64,000 nt of DNA from Acidobacteriota bacterium. GTDB lineage: Bacteria > Acidobacteriota > Terriglobia > Terriglobales > Acidobacteriaceae. This document shows positions 9,677 through 18,617 of the stretch, piece by piece. Where the stretch lies: assembly GCA_021818105.1 (NCBI GenBank), contig JAKAFB010000005.1:46473-110472 (forward strand), given 5' to 3'. The position numbers and the translations under genes were made by a program. The notes beneath the pieces are model-generated. The model did not search any database and was not told the DNA's origin. It worked only from the letters and a program-made list of their open reading frames with translations. The first letter of the stretch is position 1; each line of letters starts with the position of its first letter.

Positions 9677-9716
9677 CGCGCAATCGAATGCGCCTCTTTG
9701 CACAATCGATTGCGCA
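9677..9716. promoter_or_regulatory. Tandem LacI-type operators upstream of the receptor gene
   Basis: A perfect copy of the 18-mer TGCACAATCGATTGCGCA at 9699-9716, and a degenerate copy (CGCGCAATCGAATGCGCC) at 9677-9694 that matches the symmetric consensus at 15 of 18 positions. Their centres are 22 bp apart, about two helical turns. The site lies 86-103 bases upstream of the receptor start codon. Confidence 0.75.
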
Positions 9717-9883
9717 ACCGCTATGGATATCACCGCGAACTTTTCCCTGTCAACTGAAAACAACAGCCCAGGAATTCCCAGCCTGCAAGCTCAGGAAAGC
9801 CGCCTGGCGGAAGAGCCTGTGGGTCCGTATGCAGACGCAATGAGGTAGCGCGATCGGCCCGGGCCTTCTGCCCCATGTGATTC

Positions 9884-12559
9884 CTACGAGGATGCTCCAG
9901 CGGATTGGAACCTCTTGGCTACTTCAACCGTGGCGGCACAAACCGCTGCGGTTAAAGCAATCCATGACCAGTCAACAAGACTGATGGGAGCGGTCTGGAA
10001 GATTTCGTTGAATATTGGAACGTAAGTGAAGGCCATTTGCAGCAGGAGCATCATCCCGCTGCCAAACCAGACCCACGGATTTGAAAACATGCTGACGGAC
10101 CAGAACGGCCTTTCGAGCGAACGGCAAGTGAACAGATAGACGGTTTCAACCATTACAAAGACATTCGAGGCAATGGTCCGTGCTTCCGCAAGCGACTGCC
10201 CCTTGCTTAGCGCGAGTTGGAAGAGCCCGAAAGAGCCCGTGAGTAACAGAAGCGTCACCAGCAGGACTCGCTGGATAAGGGCGCGGTCCACAATGGGCGA
10301 CGCTGGCGGCCGTGGTGGCCGCTGCATCACGCCTTGCTCTGTAGGCTCGAAGGCCAGCATCAATCCTAAGAGGATGGCCGTGGTCATGTTGATCCACAGT
10401 ATCTGCAGCGGCGTAATGGGCAATGTGGTGCCGGCGAATATAGCGGCCAGAATCACCAAACCCTCGCCTCCGTTGGTGGGGATGGTCCACGTGATGAACT
10501 TGACGAGATTGTCGTAGATGCCTCGTCCTTCTTCTACTGCGGACTCGATGGTGGCGAAGTTGTCGTCCGTCAGGACCATGTCCGCCGCCTCCTTGGCCAC
10601 CTCCGTTCCCACCATGCCCATGGCGATGCCGATGTCGGCCTGCTTCAGGGCCGGGGCGTCGTTGACGCCGTCGCCGGTCATGGCCACCACCTCGCCGTTG
10701 GCCTGCAAGGCGCGCACGAGCCGAAGTTTCTGTTCCGGCTCAACGCGGGCAAAGACATCGGCCTCATCGGCTGCCTTGCGCAGTTCTTCGTCCTCCAGGT
10801 TAGCGAGCTGACGCCCGGTAAAGACCGTGACGCCGTCGCTGGTAATGCCCAGCTGGCGCGCAATGGCAAAGGCTGTGCCGGGGTGATCTCCGGTGATCAT
10901 CTTTACGCGGATACCTGCGGTGTGACACGTGTGGACGGCTGCGATGGCACGTGGCCGGGGAGGGTCGATCATGCCCACGAGACCCAGAAAAACCAAGCCA
11001 TGACGGATACGAGCATGCTCCAGTTGCTGGCCATGGCCAAGCGCGGAGCGCGCTATGGCCAGCACGCGCAGCCCCTGCTCTGCCATGCGTGTGGCGGCCG
11101 CCTGGATGCTGTCCGCGTTCAACTGCGCCTCGTGTCCCAGCACGTCGAGCATGGTGCTGGAGGCGGGCAGCAACTTTTCCACTGCGCCCTTCACATAAAC
11201 AATGTGGGCTCCTTCCACTTCATGCAGCGTGGCCATGTATTGGCGCGCGGAATCGAAAGGAAGCTCATCCAGCCGCGGAAAGATGGAGTCGAGTGTGCTG
11301 TCATTCAGGCCACCCTTGCGGGCTGCTACCAACAGCGCGCCCTCGGTCGGGTCGCCGGTAATCGTCCAGTGGTGTCCCTCGTGCACAAGCCGCGCATCAT
11401 TGCACAGTGCACTTGCCAGCAGCGTTTCACGCAGCGCGCCAGAGACGTTCGCGCGCTGGCCGGCGAGTTCGATGTCGCCGGTGGGGCTGTAGCCGTGTCC
11501 GGTGACGGCGAACGTGTCGCCACCCGCCCAGATTTCGCGAACGGTCATCGCATTTTCGGTGAGTGTGCCGGTTTTATCGGAGCAGATGACCGTCGTGCTG
11601 CCCAGCGTTTCCACGGCGGGCAGCTTGCGAATGATGGCCCGTCGCTTGGCCATGCGCGCAACGCCGATAGCCAGGGTAATCGTGATCGCTGCCGGCAGCC
11701 CCTCGGGAATGGCGCCTACCGCAAGCGCCACTGCGGCCATGAACATTTCAATGACCGATTCACCGCGCGCCACGCCAACAACGAATGTCACTGCGGCGAG
11801 CAGAAGAATCGCGACGAGCAGGTGGCGGGCAAAGCGGTCCATCTTGCGCGTCAGCGGCGTCTTCAAATCAGGAGCCTCGGCAATCAGCCGGGAGATCAGG
11901 CCCGTTTCGGTGGCATCACCAGTAGCGATGACCACTCCCTGCCCCTGTCCACTCACCACCAGGGTGCCCGTGTAAGCAATGTTGCTGCGATCGGCAACTC
12001 GTGTATCCGCAGTCAGCGGAGTGGGGTGTTTGTGCACGGGAGTGGATTCGCCGGTAAGTGCGGCCTCCGCTGTGCGCAACTCCTTCCCGCTCAGCAGGCG
12101 CAGGTCCGCAGGCACCTTGTCTCCAGCGGCCAGAACAACAATGTCGCCGGGCACAAGCTTGGACGCGTCCAGCTTTTTTCGTTTGCCTTCGCGCACCACC
12201 GTAGCTTCGGCTGCCACCGCCTTCGCCAAGGCTGCCAAAGCTGCCTCAGCCTTGCCTTCCTGGATGAATCCCACCAGCGCGTTCACCACTACAACCCCAA
12301 AAATCACACTGGTGTCGATCCATTCGCGGAGAAATGCTGTGACCGTGCCGGAGGCAATGAGCACCACGACCAGGGGCTGTGTGAGCTGTGAAACGAAGCG
12401 CGCAATCGGCCCACGCCCCGCCCGTGCGCTGGGTACGTTTGGGCCGTGTGCCTTCAGGCGTTCTGCGGCTTCCGATTCAGAGAGCCCTTGCGTTGGATCG
12501 ACTTTCAAATGACCCGCTACATGGGGCCCATCCATTGCATGCCATTCAATCTTGCTCAT
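9884..12559 (-). CDS. P-type cation ATPase (PII group)
   Basis: An 891-residue inner-membrane P-type ATPase. Visible landmarks in order: cation ATPase N-terminal domain, TGES (169-172) in the actuator domain, PEGLP (285-289) in M4, the phosphorylated Asp328 in DKTGTLTEN, the KGAVEK ATP site, and the hinge TGDGVNDAP. The M4 motif places it among Ca2+/H+/Na+-type pumps. In M6, however, the SERCA-type N-x2-T-D signature reads NMTTA, so the second acid is missing and a standard Ca2+ pump is doubtful. The start at 12559 has AGGTGAG upstream; the open frame extends much further 5-prime only as a shadow of the antiporter gene, which ends 8 bases before this start. The two form an operon. Confidence 0.85.
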   Translation of the reverse strand: MSKIEWHAMDGPHVAGHLKVDPTQGLSESEAAERLKAHGPNVPSARAGRGPIARFVSQLTQPLVVVLIASGTVTAFLREWIDTSVIFGVVVVNALVGFIQEGKAEAALAALAKAVAAEATVVREGKRKKLDASKLVPGDIVVLAAGDKVPADLRLLSGKELRTAEAALTGESTPVHKHPTPLTADTRVADRSNIAYTGTLVVSGQGQGVVIATGDATETGLISRLIAEAPDLKTPLTRKMDRFARHLLVAILLLAAVTFVVGVARGESVIEMFMAAVALAVGAIPEGLPAAITITLAIGVARMAKRRAIIRKLPAVETLGSTTVICSDKTGTLTENAMTVREIWAGGDTFAVTGHGYSPTGDIELAGQRANVSGALRETLLASALCNDARLVHEGHHWTITGDPTEGALLVAARKGGLNDSTLDSIFPRLDELPFDSARQYMATLHEVEGAHIVYVKGAVEKLLPASSTMLDVLGHEAQLNADSIQAAATRMAEQGLRVLAIARSALGHGQQLEHARIRHGLVFLGLVGMIDPPRPRAIAAVHTCHTAGIRVKMITGDHPGTAFAIARQLGITSDGVTVFTGRQLANLEDEELRKAADEADVFARVEPEQKLRLVRALQANGEVVAMTGDGVNDAPALKQADIGIAMGMVGTEVAKEAADMVLTDDNFATIESAVEEGRGIYDNLVKFITWTIPTNGGEGLVILAAIFAGTTLPITPLQILWINMTTAILLGLMLAFEPTEQGVMQRPPRPPASPIVDRALIQRVLLVTLLLLTGSFGLFQLALSKGQSLAEARTIASNVFVMVETVYLFTCRSLERPFWSVSMFSNPWVWFGSGMMLLLQMAFTYVPIFNEIFQTAPISLVDWSWIALTAAVCAATVEVAKRFQSAGASS

Positions 12560-12567
12560 CGGCTCAC

Positions 12568-13827
12568 CTATAACAGCATGAAGGCCATTGCTGCGATGAA
12601 TGTGGGGGGCAGGGCGGCCAGTAGCCAGATAATCGGATTCACCGCGCCGTCTTCGAAGTGCTCGCGCAGAATCGCAAGCCCAGCCGGATTTGGCGCGTTG
12701 GCAATCACCGTCAAACCCCCGCCTGTCACGGCCCCAACCATCAGGGCATATTTGAAACCGTCTGAGAGTCCCTCCACCAGTGAGCCAAGATACGTAATCG
12801 CCGCGTTGTCTGTGAAGGCCGTGAGCGCCATCGCGCCCCAGAATACCTTGCTGTTGCTCAGGCTCATGAGCGTTGGCTTCAGCCACCAGTGTTGCACTCC
12901 TCCCAGAACCACAAGGCCTGCCAGGAAGAAGGCAACCATCAGTCCTTCTCGCAGGATGAGGCGGTCCTGATGGCTTTGGTAGGCATGAGCTACGCCCAGA
13001 AAGAACAGAAAGATGCCCATGAAGATAGTCGCGTGATGCGAAAAGATAACCACTCCGGTAAGAAAAGCGAGGTGCACGATGACCAGCGCGGGTGGTACTG
13101 TAAATTCCGCATTGCGGCCATTCTTCCTGGGCAGCCAGGCTAGTTGCCTGCGGAACAGCAAAGCGGCGCCGCAGCCATTCACCACCACCGCAATCGCCGC
13201 CTTCCAGCCGATGTTCATCATCATGAAGCCAATACCCCATCCCCACTTCCCGGCCGCCATCACTACAGGCGGCGCGGCAAAGGGCGTAAGCGTTCCACCT
13301 ATGGAGATATTGACGAACAAAACACCGAGTGTCACATACTTCAAGGGGGTCGTGATGTTGCGGGAGAAAAAAGTGTCGGCAAGAATGAGAGTTGCCAGTG
13401 TCATCGCCGCAGGTTCGGTAATGAACGATCCCAGCATCGGCACCAGGGTCATTACCACGATATAGAGACCCATGCTGCCCGGCAGTGGAAGTGCACGAGC
13501 AATCAACTGCGCGCCGATTGTCACGGTCTGCAAGATGGGTCGTGTTCCTGCAATCACCATGACAGCAAACACAAACATCGGCTCGGTAAAGTTGCGCGCG
13601 TCGATATACTGGGTCGCGGCCTCTCTGCCGTCGAGAACAAACATCACCAGGATCAGAATGGTCGCCCACAAGCCGAAGGCGACTTCAACCTCACCAAACA
13701 GGTGCCAGATTCCGGCGTGAGTCGGATGAGTCTTTGCCAGACGCTCAAAGGCCCTGGTGAAAAATGTATGCAGGATGGCAACCGCAAACAGTCCGGCACC
13801 GATCCATTGGATTGCAGTGGGCGTCAC
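12568..13827 (-). CDS. Putative Na+/H+ antiporter
   Basis: A membrane protein of 419 residues with about 11 hydrophobic segments. It resembles the uncharacterised putative Na+/H+ antiporter family of ion-transporter-like proteins (PF07399-type, from memory). Notable stretches are GSFITEPAAM, GGTLTPFAAPP and the symmetrical TAFTDNAAITYLGS with GGGLTVIANAPNPAG, which resemble the paired discontinuous helices of the ion transporter superfamily. I start it at the GTG at 13827, preceded by GGGGAGAGG; an ATG 12 codons upstream (13863) is in frame but has no ribosome site. It is the first gene of an operon with a P-type ATPase, which suggests joint control of a cation gradient. Confidence 0.7.
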   Translation of the reverse strand: MTPTAIQWIGAGLFAVAILHTFFTRAFERLAKTHPTHAGIWHLFGEVEVAFGLWATILILVMFVLDGREAATQYIDARNFTEPMFVFAVMVIAGTRPILQTVTIGAQLIARALPLPGSMGLYIVVMTLVPMLGSFITEPAAMTLATLILADTFFSRNITTPLKYVTLGVLFVNISIGGTLTPFAAPPVVMAAGKWGWGIGFMMMNIGWKAAIAVVVNGCGAALLFRRQLAWLPRKNGRNAEFTVPPALVIVHLAFLTGVVIFSHHATIFMGIFLFFLGVAHAYQSHQDRLILREGLMVAFFLAGLVVLGGVQHWWLKPTLMSLSNSKVFWGAMALTAFTDNAAITYLGSLVEGLSDGFKYALMVGAVTGGGLTVIANAPNPAGLAILREHFEDGAVNPIIWLLAALPPTFIAAMAFMLL

Positions 13828-14149
13828 CAGCCTCTCCCCGTGGTGTCGCGTTATTGGACGCATGCGGATTTTACCACCGCATGGTGTCCGTCCCTTTAAG
13901 CAGTTTCTCTTCTCTTAGACAACGTGCACAGCATATTGGCTTCAACTGTGCATCGAAAATTTGGTTATTCAGACCTCTTCCAATTCAATTACAGCAGAAC
14001 TCTGTGGATAAAATCGGCGGAGCCTCTGGCGGCCGCGCTATGCATGCGCGCGTGACCGGTAGAGTGGCTCCGACAATCGTCGGTGTCAACCTGTATAGTA
14101 GGTGTGCTTGGAAAGATCCCCGTTGGACCCCCAACAAACAGGAGCGCTG
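13828..14149. promoter_or_regulatory. Divergent promoter region; candidate promoter of the rhamnonate operon
   Basis: This region separates the antiporter and rhamnonate operons. An inverted repeat CCGAC-AATC-GTCGG lies at 14070-14083, and TATAGT at 14094-14099 is a good -10 candidate with CGACAA (14071-14076) 17 bases before it. An operator over the -35 box would fit a repressor of the downstream operon. No regulator gene is adjacent. Confidence 0.35.
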
Positions 14150-15124
14150 ATGCGGCGTCGTGATGTACTCAAACTCGCAGTGTACAGCGCAGGAGCGCTG
14201 GCCGCCGATCAGTCCATTGCGTTGCCTCGCACGGTCCCCAGCGCCCATCCCGTCATCGACGCGCATATCCATCTCTTTGACACCTCGCGCCCTGGCGGTG
14301 TGCCATGGCCCGAAAAGTCTGATACCGCACTCTACAAGCCTGCGCTGCCGGAAAGGTACGTTCCGCTCAGCGCGCCCTTCGGCATTGTGGGAGCAATTGC
14401 CGTGGAGGCAAGCCCGCTGGCGAGCGACAATGATTGGCTGCTGGGTGTTGCAGAAAAGCATCCCGTAATTGTAGGTGTTATCGGTGATCTCGTCCCTGGC
14501 ACGCCGTCCTATCGAGCCGATTTGGAGCACCTGCAGATGAATCCGCTCTTTCGCGGCTTCCGCTATGGCAACCTGTGGAATCGTGACCTTTCCGCGGACA
14601 TGGAAAAGCCAGGCTTCATGGATGGACTCAAGGATCTAGCTCAGGCCGATCTTGTGCTGGAATGCGCCAATCCTGACCCGCGCCTGATTCGTGCCATTCT
14701 CGCCGTTTCCGAGCGAGTACCGGACCTTCGAATTGTGGTGGACCATCTGCCGAATGCCGCTTTGCCAACAGCACCAGGCGAAATGCGGGAATACTGGAAT
14801 AACCTCCACCGCCTGGGTAACAAACCGAATGTCTTCGTCAAGCTCTCTGAGATTCCTGTTGTGAAGAACGGAATGTTGGTCACCGACCCGGCCTACTATC
14901 GCGAGCACCTGGATGCGCTGTGGAATATCTTCGGCGAGAACCGTGTCATTTTCGGCAGCGACTGGCCGAACAGCGACCACGTTGCGCCCTTCGCCGATAC
15001 ACTCCGCATTGTCCGCAACTATATCGGACAGAAATCTGCTGTAGCGGCAGAGAAATACTACTGGAAGAACTCCGTCGCAGCCTACAAGTGGCGTCCACGA
15101 AGAGCAGATCAGCCGAAACTGTAG
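14150..15124 (+). CDS. Exported amidohydrolase, probable L-rhamnonolactonase
   Basis: A 324-residue amidohydrolase of the COG3618 lactonase type. The metal site is marked by DAHIHLFD (about 36-43), conserved His and Asp positions in the barrel (VVDHLP) and the C-terminal GSDWPN. The N-terminus reads MRRRDVLKLAVYSAGALAA, a twin-arginine-like export signal, which is unusual because sugar lactonases normally act in the cytoplasm. It is the first gene before an MFS permease and L-rhamnonate dehydratase, so hydrolysis of L-rhamnono-1,4-lactone to rhamnonate is the likely reaction, here in the periplasm. The start has AGGAGC six bases upstream. Other sugar lactones such as fuconolactone remain possible. 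Confidence 0.75.
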   Translation: MRRRDVLKLAVYSAGALAADQSIALPRTVPSAHPVIDAHIHLFDTSRPGGVPWPEKSDTALYKPALPERYVPLSAPFGIVGAIAVEASPLASDNDWLLGVAEKHPVIVGVIGDLVPGTPSYRADLEHLQMNPLFRGFRYGNLWNRDLSADMEKPGFMDGLKDLAQADLVLECANPDPRLIRAILAVSERVPDLRIVVDHLPNAALPTAPGEMREYWNNLHRLGNKPNVFVKLSEIPVVKNGMLVTDPAYYREHLDALWNIFGENRVIFGSDWPNSDHVAPFADTLRIVRNYIGQKSAVAAEKYYWKNSVAAYKWRPRRADQPKL

Positions 15125-15168
15125 TTGCGCAGCGGCGTCGATCATTACTCCGGAAGAGAGAACAAGCA

Positions 15169-16557
15169 TTGGATCAGGCTGCTCCACGCACGGCCACGGC
15201 TCTCCGCTCGTTGGGCCTCATCGGTTCATCCGAAGGCAGCGCTGGTGGTGCCCCTGCAGAAGGACATCCCGACGAAAATGCTCGGAACCGCGCGGTCGCG
15301 CGCGCACTCAGACGTCTGGCGCCCGTCCTCGTGTTGATGTACGTTGTCTCATTTCTCGATCGTGCCAACATCAGCTTTGCCAAGCAGGCGTTGCAGGCCT
15401 CGGTGGGCATCACGGAGAGAACCTATGCCCTTGGTGCCGGACTCTTCTTCCTGAGCTACTCGTTCTGTGGCTTCCCCAGTAACCTCATTCTGCACAAAGT
15501 GGGCGCAAAGGTGTGGATGGCTTTCCTCATGGTGGCATGGGGACTGGTTTCCATGGCGACGATGTTCGTGCAGGGCAGCATGTCGTTTTACGCGCTGCGC
15601 TTGATCCTCGGCGTGATGGAGGCCGGCTTCTTCCCGGGAGCGATTCTCTATTTGACCTACTGGTTTCCCAATCGTGTGCGCGGCCAGATCCTCGGTCTTT
15701 TTTATCTGGCGGTTCCTGTTTCGCTCATCTTTGGTGGGCCGCTTTCCGGCTTCCTTCTGGACATGCATCCAATTGCGGGACTTGAGAACTGGCAATGGAT
15801 GTTTCTCGTGGAGGGATTCATGGCCGTTGTGCTGGGTCTCTTCGTCTTCTGGTTCCTTGAGAACAAGCCCGGCGATGCAGCCTGGCTTCTTCCGGAAGAA
15901 AAGGCGGCGCTCGTCAAAGCTCTCGCGCAGGAAGAGCAGAGCCGACGCGCCACAGGACCGGCGGATTTGCTTCCCATGCTTCACAATCTGCGCGTAATGA
16001 AGTTTTTGCTTATTTACTCATTGATACAAATGAGCACCTACGGCGCCATCTTCTATCTGCCTGCTGAAATCTCGGCGCTGCTGCACAAGCCGGCTGGGTT
16101 TGAAGTCGGCCTGGTGTCTGCCATTCCCTGGCTCTGTGCGCTGGCGGCGGTCTACTGCCTGCCGCGCGCTGCAGACAGGTGGCAAGCGCATCGCGCGCTT
16201 GCCGCGCTCACTCTCCTTGTGGCGGGATGCGCCAGCTTCGTCTTCCCCGGCGCCGGACCACGCGTAGCGCTCGTCGCATTGTCGCTTGCGGTTTCCGGAT
16301 TTATTGCTGTGCAGCCGCTCTTTTGGACCTTCCCAACCAGTTATCTCGCGGACCGGGCCGCGGCAGGCGGCATTGCTCTTATCGGCATGGGAAATCTGGG
16401 CGGACTCGTTGCCCCCAACGTCAAGGTCTGGGCGGATGAGTATTTCCGCTCGAAGAGTGCGGGGCTCTATCTGCTTGCTGCCTTCACGCTGCTGAATGCA
16501 GCCCTGATAGCATCGACGAAAGATCGCCCGTCGCAAAGGAACCCCCGGGCACACTAG
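15169..16557 (+). CDS. MFS sugar-acid (rhamnonate) transporter
   Basis: A major facilitator of about 462 residues, anion:cation symporter type (the group that includes tartrate, phthalate and rhamnonate carriers). The first membrane segment carries SFLDRANISFAK, a signature of that group, and 12 segments can be counted; TYWFPNRVRGQ marks the loop after M4. The frame is open further upstream only over the preceding gene. I take TTG at 15169, preceded by GGAAGAGAG, as the start because no ATG or GTG is available before M1; the N-terminal ~50 residues are hydrophilic. Its place between a rhamnonolactonase-like gene and rhamnonate dehydratase argues for rhamnonate uptake. Confidence 0.8.
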   Translation: MDQAAPRTATALRSLGLIGSSEGSAGGAPAEGHPDENARNRAVARALRRLAPVLVLMYVVSFLDRANISFAKQALQASVGITERTYALGAGLFFLSYSFCGFPSNLILHKVGAKVWMAFLMVAWGLVSMATMFVQGSMSFYALRLILGVMEAGFFPGAILYLTYWFPNRVRGQILGLFYLAVPVSLIFGGPLSGFLLDMHPIAGLENWQWMFLVEGFMAVVLGLFVFWFLENKPGDAAWLLPEEKAALVKALAQEEQSRRATGPADLLPMLHNLRVMKFLLIYSLIQMSTYGAIFYLPAEISALLHKPAGFEVGLVSAIPWLCALAAVYCLPRAADRWQAHRALAALTLLVAGCASFVFPGAGPRVALVALSLAVSGFIAVQPLFWTFPTSYLADRAAAGGIALIGMGNLGGLVAPNVKVWADEYFRSKSAGLYLLAAFTLLNAALIASTKDRPSQRNPRAH

Positions 16558-16581
16558 CAGAAAAGGAGCCAGAGACCCGCC

Positions 16582-17760
16582 ATGGCAGCAACAAAAATTC
16601 GCCACGTGCGCGCGTTCTACGCGCAGGGGGGCGGCGCCGACTACCACGACCAGGGCAGCAACCACTGGATCGACGACCACATTGCCACGCCCATGGCCCG
16701 GTATCCCGAGTACCGAAAGAGCAGGCAGTCCTTTGGCCTGAATGTTCTCGGCACGCTGGTCGTTGAAATTGAAGCAGACAACGGCGTGACCGGTTTTGCC
16801 GTCACCACCGGTGGCGAGCCGGCTGCATGGATTGTTGAGCATCATCTCGCGCGTTTTCTCATCGGCGCCGACCCCACAGCCGTTGAGCGCATCTGGGACC
16901 AGATGTATCTCTCCACCATCTTCTACGGGCGCAAAGGGCTAGTGCTGAATGCCATCAGTTGCGTTGATCTTGCACTATGGGATCTGTTGGGCAAGCTTCG
17001 TCAGGAACCCGTCTATTGCCTGATTGGCGGCGCGGTGCGCGATGAGATTTGTTTCTACGCAACAGGCGCCCGCCCTGACATTGCCCAGCAACTCGGCTTC
17101 ATCGGCGGCAAGCTGCCGCTGCATCATGCTCCGGCAGAAGGTGAGGAGGGCTTACACAGGAACATGGGATTACTCGCCGAGATGCGTTCGCGCGTTGGTC
17201 CAGACTTCTGGCTGATGTATGACTGCTGGATGAGCTTGGATGTGCACTATGCGCAACGCCTTGCCCACGCTTGCGCCGAATATGGCCTCAAGTGGATAGA
17301 GGAGGCGCTCCTGCCCGATGACTACTGGGGCTACGCGGCGCTGAGGAAGAGTGTTCCGCCGGGGATGATGGTCACCACGGGCGAACATGAAGCTGGGCGC
17401 TGGGGTTTTCGCATGCTGCTTGAAATGGAGTGTGCAGACATCCTGCAGCCGGATGTGGGCTGGTGCGGAGGCCTGACGGAATTGCTGAAGATTTCAGCAA
17501 TGGCGGATGCGCGAGGAGTGTTGGTCGTGCCACATGGCTCCAGCGTGTACAGCTATCACTTCTCCATCACGCGTCATAACAGCCCCTTCGCGGAATTCCT
17601 CATGATGGCTCCGCAGGCAGACAAGGTCATCCCAATGTTTTCTCCGCTGCTGCTGGATGAGCCCGTGCCGCAGAACGGGCGATTGAAGCTGTCGGATGCG
17701 CCCGGCTTTGGTGTTCGGCTCAATCCTGAATGCCCGCTCCATTCTCTGCCAAATTCATAG
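16582..17760 (+). CDS. rhmD: L-rhamnonate dehydratase
   Basis: A 392-residue enolase-superfamily dehydratase, mandelate racemase subgroup, converting L-rhamnonate to 2-keto-3-deoxy-L-rhamnonate. It aligns along its whole length with the E. coli enzyme as I remember it: [19 protein letters not shown] near the start, [13 protein letters not shown], and [13 protein letters not shown]. The metal ligands are Asp214 (YDCW), Glu240 (WIEE) and Glu268 (TGEH); the catalytic His318 is in VPHGSSVYS. The start has AAAGGAG upstream with the AGAGACCCGCC spacer. It ends the operon; the next two steps of the pathway (aldolase or dehydrogenase) and the rhamnose dehydrogenase are not in this window. Confidence 0.95.
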   Translation: MAATKIRHVRAFYAQGGGADYHDQGSNHWIDDHIATPMARYPEYRKSRQSFGLNVLGTLVVEIEADNGVTGFAVTTGGEPAAWIVEHHLARFLIGADPTAVERIWDQMYLSTIFYGRKGLVLNAISCVDLALWDLLGKLRQEPVYCLIGGAVRDEICFYATGARPDIAQQLGFIGGKLPLHHAPAEGEEGLHRNMGLLAEMRSRVGPDFWLMYDCWMSLDVHYAQRLAHACAEYGLKWIEEALLPDDYWGYAALRKSVPPGMMVTTGEHEAGRWGFRMLLEMECADILQPDVGWCGGLTELLKISAMADARGVLVVPHGSSVYSYHFSITRHNSPFAEFLMMAPQADKVIPMFSPLLLDEPVPQNGRLKLSDAPGFGVRLNPECPLHSLPNS

Positions 17761-17801
17761 GTGTAGCAGCCAGAAACTCTTCTGCCATGTGAAACGTGTG
17801 C

Positions 17802-18617
17802 TCAGTATCTCCGGTAAGCTTGATTGAACTTCGGCCTTGGCATGGTGTGAATGAATGCAGCCACATCGAAAGCCGACTGCGGCGCAAGCGTCCCCGGGTG
17901 ATTCTGCGGCATGTTGGGCATAAGGAATGCCGCCATCTTTTCTGGCTCATTCATTCCCGCGCCGTCGTTGAAGGAGTTCCTACCCCACAGCGGTGGAATG
18001 ATCGGTGGCTCTCCAATTCCGTCACTCCCGTGGCAGGCCGCGCACTGGCTCGCATACACGGCCTTTCCGCGAGCGGGGTCGCCCTTCAGCGCAGGCAGCT
18101 TCACCAGTCCGCGGCCCTCAAACGGTTTGCCCTTCACGCCGTCCTTTGAGAGCCAGTTGATGTACGCAACCAGAGCTCTCATCTCCTTGCTGTCATCCGG
18201 CAGCGGCCGCCCATTTTCGCTCCGAACGAAGCACTCCTGCAGCCGTTCCTGCAGAGAGATGACGCGCCCTGCACGCTTGTTGTACATCGGGAAGAGATTG
18301 GCAAGGTTAACCATGGGCGCAGCGTGTGCGGCCGTCCCGCTCTTCAGGTGACAGTCGTTGCACGAGAGCCGGTTTCCAACATAGGCCGCGGCGTATCGGG
18401 GTGTCTCATCGAAGACCAGCTTGCCTAGCCGAATCTCATCTCCCGCGGCACCGGCGGGCATCTGCGCGGGCTCCGGTTGCGAGCTGGAGGTGGCCGGCGT
18501 CGATTGCGCAGTCGGGACTTTGCTGGAGCAACCTGCTAGCAGCGCGCACCCTACGGCCAGCGCTGCATGCAATCCGACGATGCTGAAAACTTTATACTGC
18601 ATGACGTAATTTCCCAT
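17802..18617 (-). CDS. TsdA-like diheme c-type cytochrome (thiosulfate dehydrogenase family)
   Basis: A 271-residue exported lipoprotein (lipobox LLAGC, Cys30) with two haem c sites, CNDCH (86-90) and CAACH (192-196). The architecture matches thiosulfate dehydrogenase TsdA: a first domain with YVGNRLSCNDCHLKSGT and LQERLQECF, then a second with PPLWGRNSFNDGAGM and the Met236-containing NMPQ loop. Cys129 in LQECF falls where TsdA carries the unusual Cys ligand of haem 1. TsdA oxidises two thiosulfates to tetrathionate or the reverse. The ATG overlaps the stop of the preceding gene (TAATG), so it is translationally coupled. It is the last gene of an operon headed by a cbb3-like oxidase. Confidence 0.78.
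   Translation of the reverse strand: MGNYVMQYKVFSIVGLHAALAVGCALLAGCSSKVPTAQSTPATSSSQPEPAQMPAGAAGDEIRLGKLVFDETPRYAAAYVGNRLSCNDCHLKSGTAAHAAPMVNLANLFPMYNKRAGRVISLQERLQECFVRSENGRPLPDDSKEMRALVAYINWLSKDGVKGKPFEGRGLVKLPALKGDPARGKAVYASQCAACHGSDGIGEPPIIPPLWGRNSFNDGAGMNEPEKMAAFLMPNMPQNHPGTLAPQSAFDVAAFIHTMPRPKFNQAYRRY

Noticed and set aside
12560..13669. A 370-residue N-terminal extension of the P-type ATPase
   Set aside because: The extension is out of frame over the antiporter gene and has no hydrophobic pattern; a good ribosome site and the family N-terminus mark the start at 12559.
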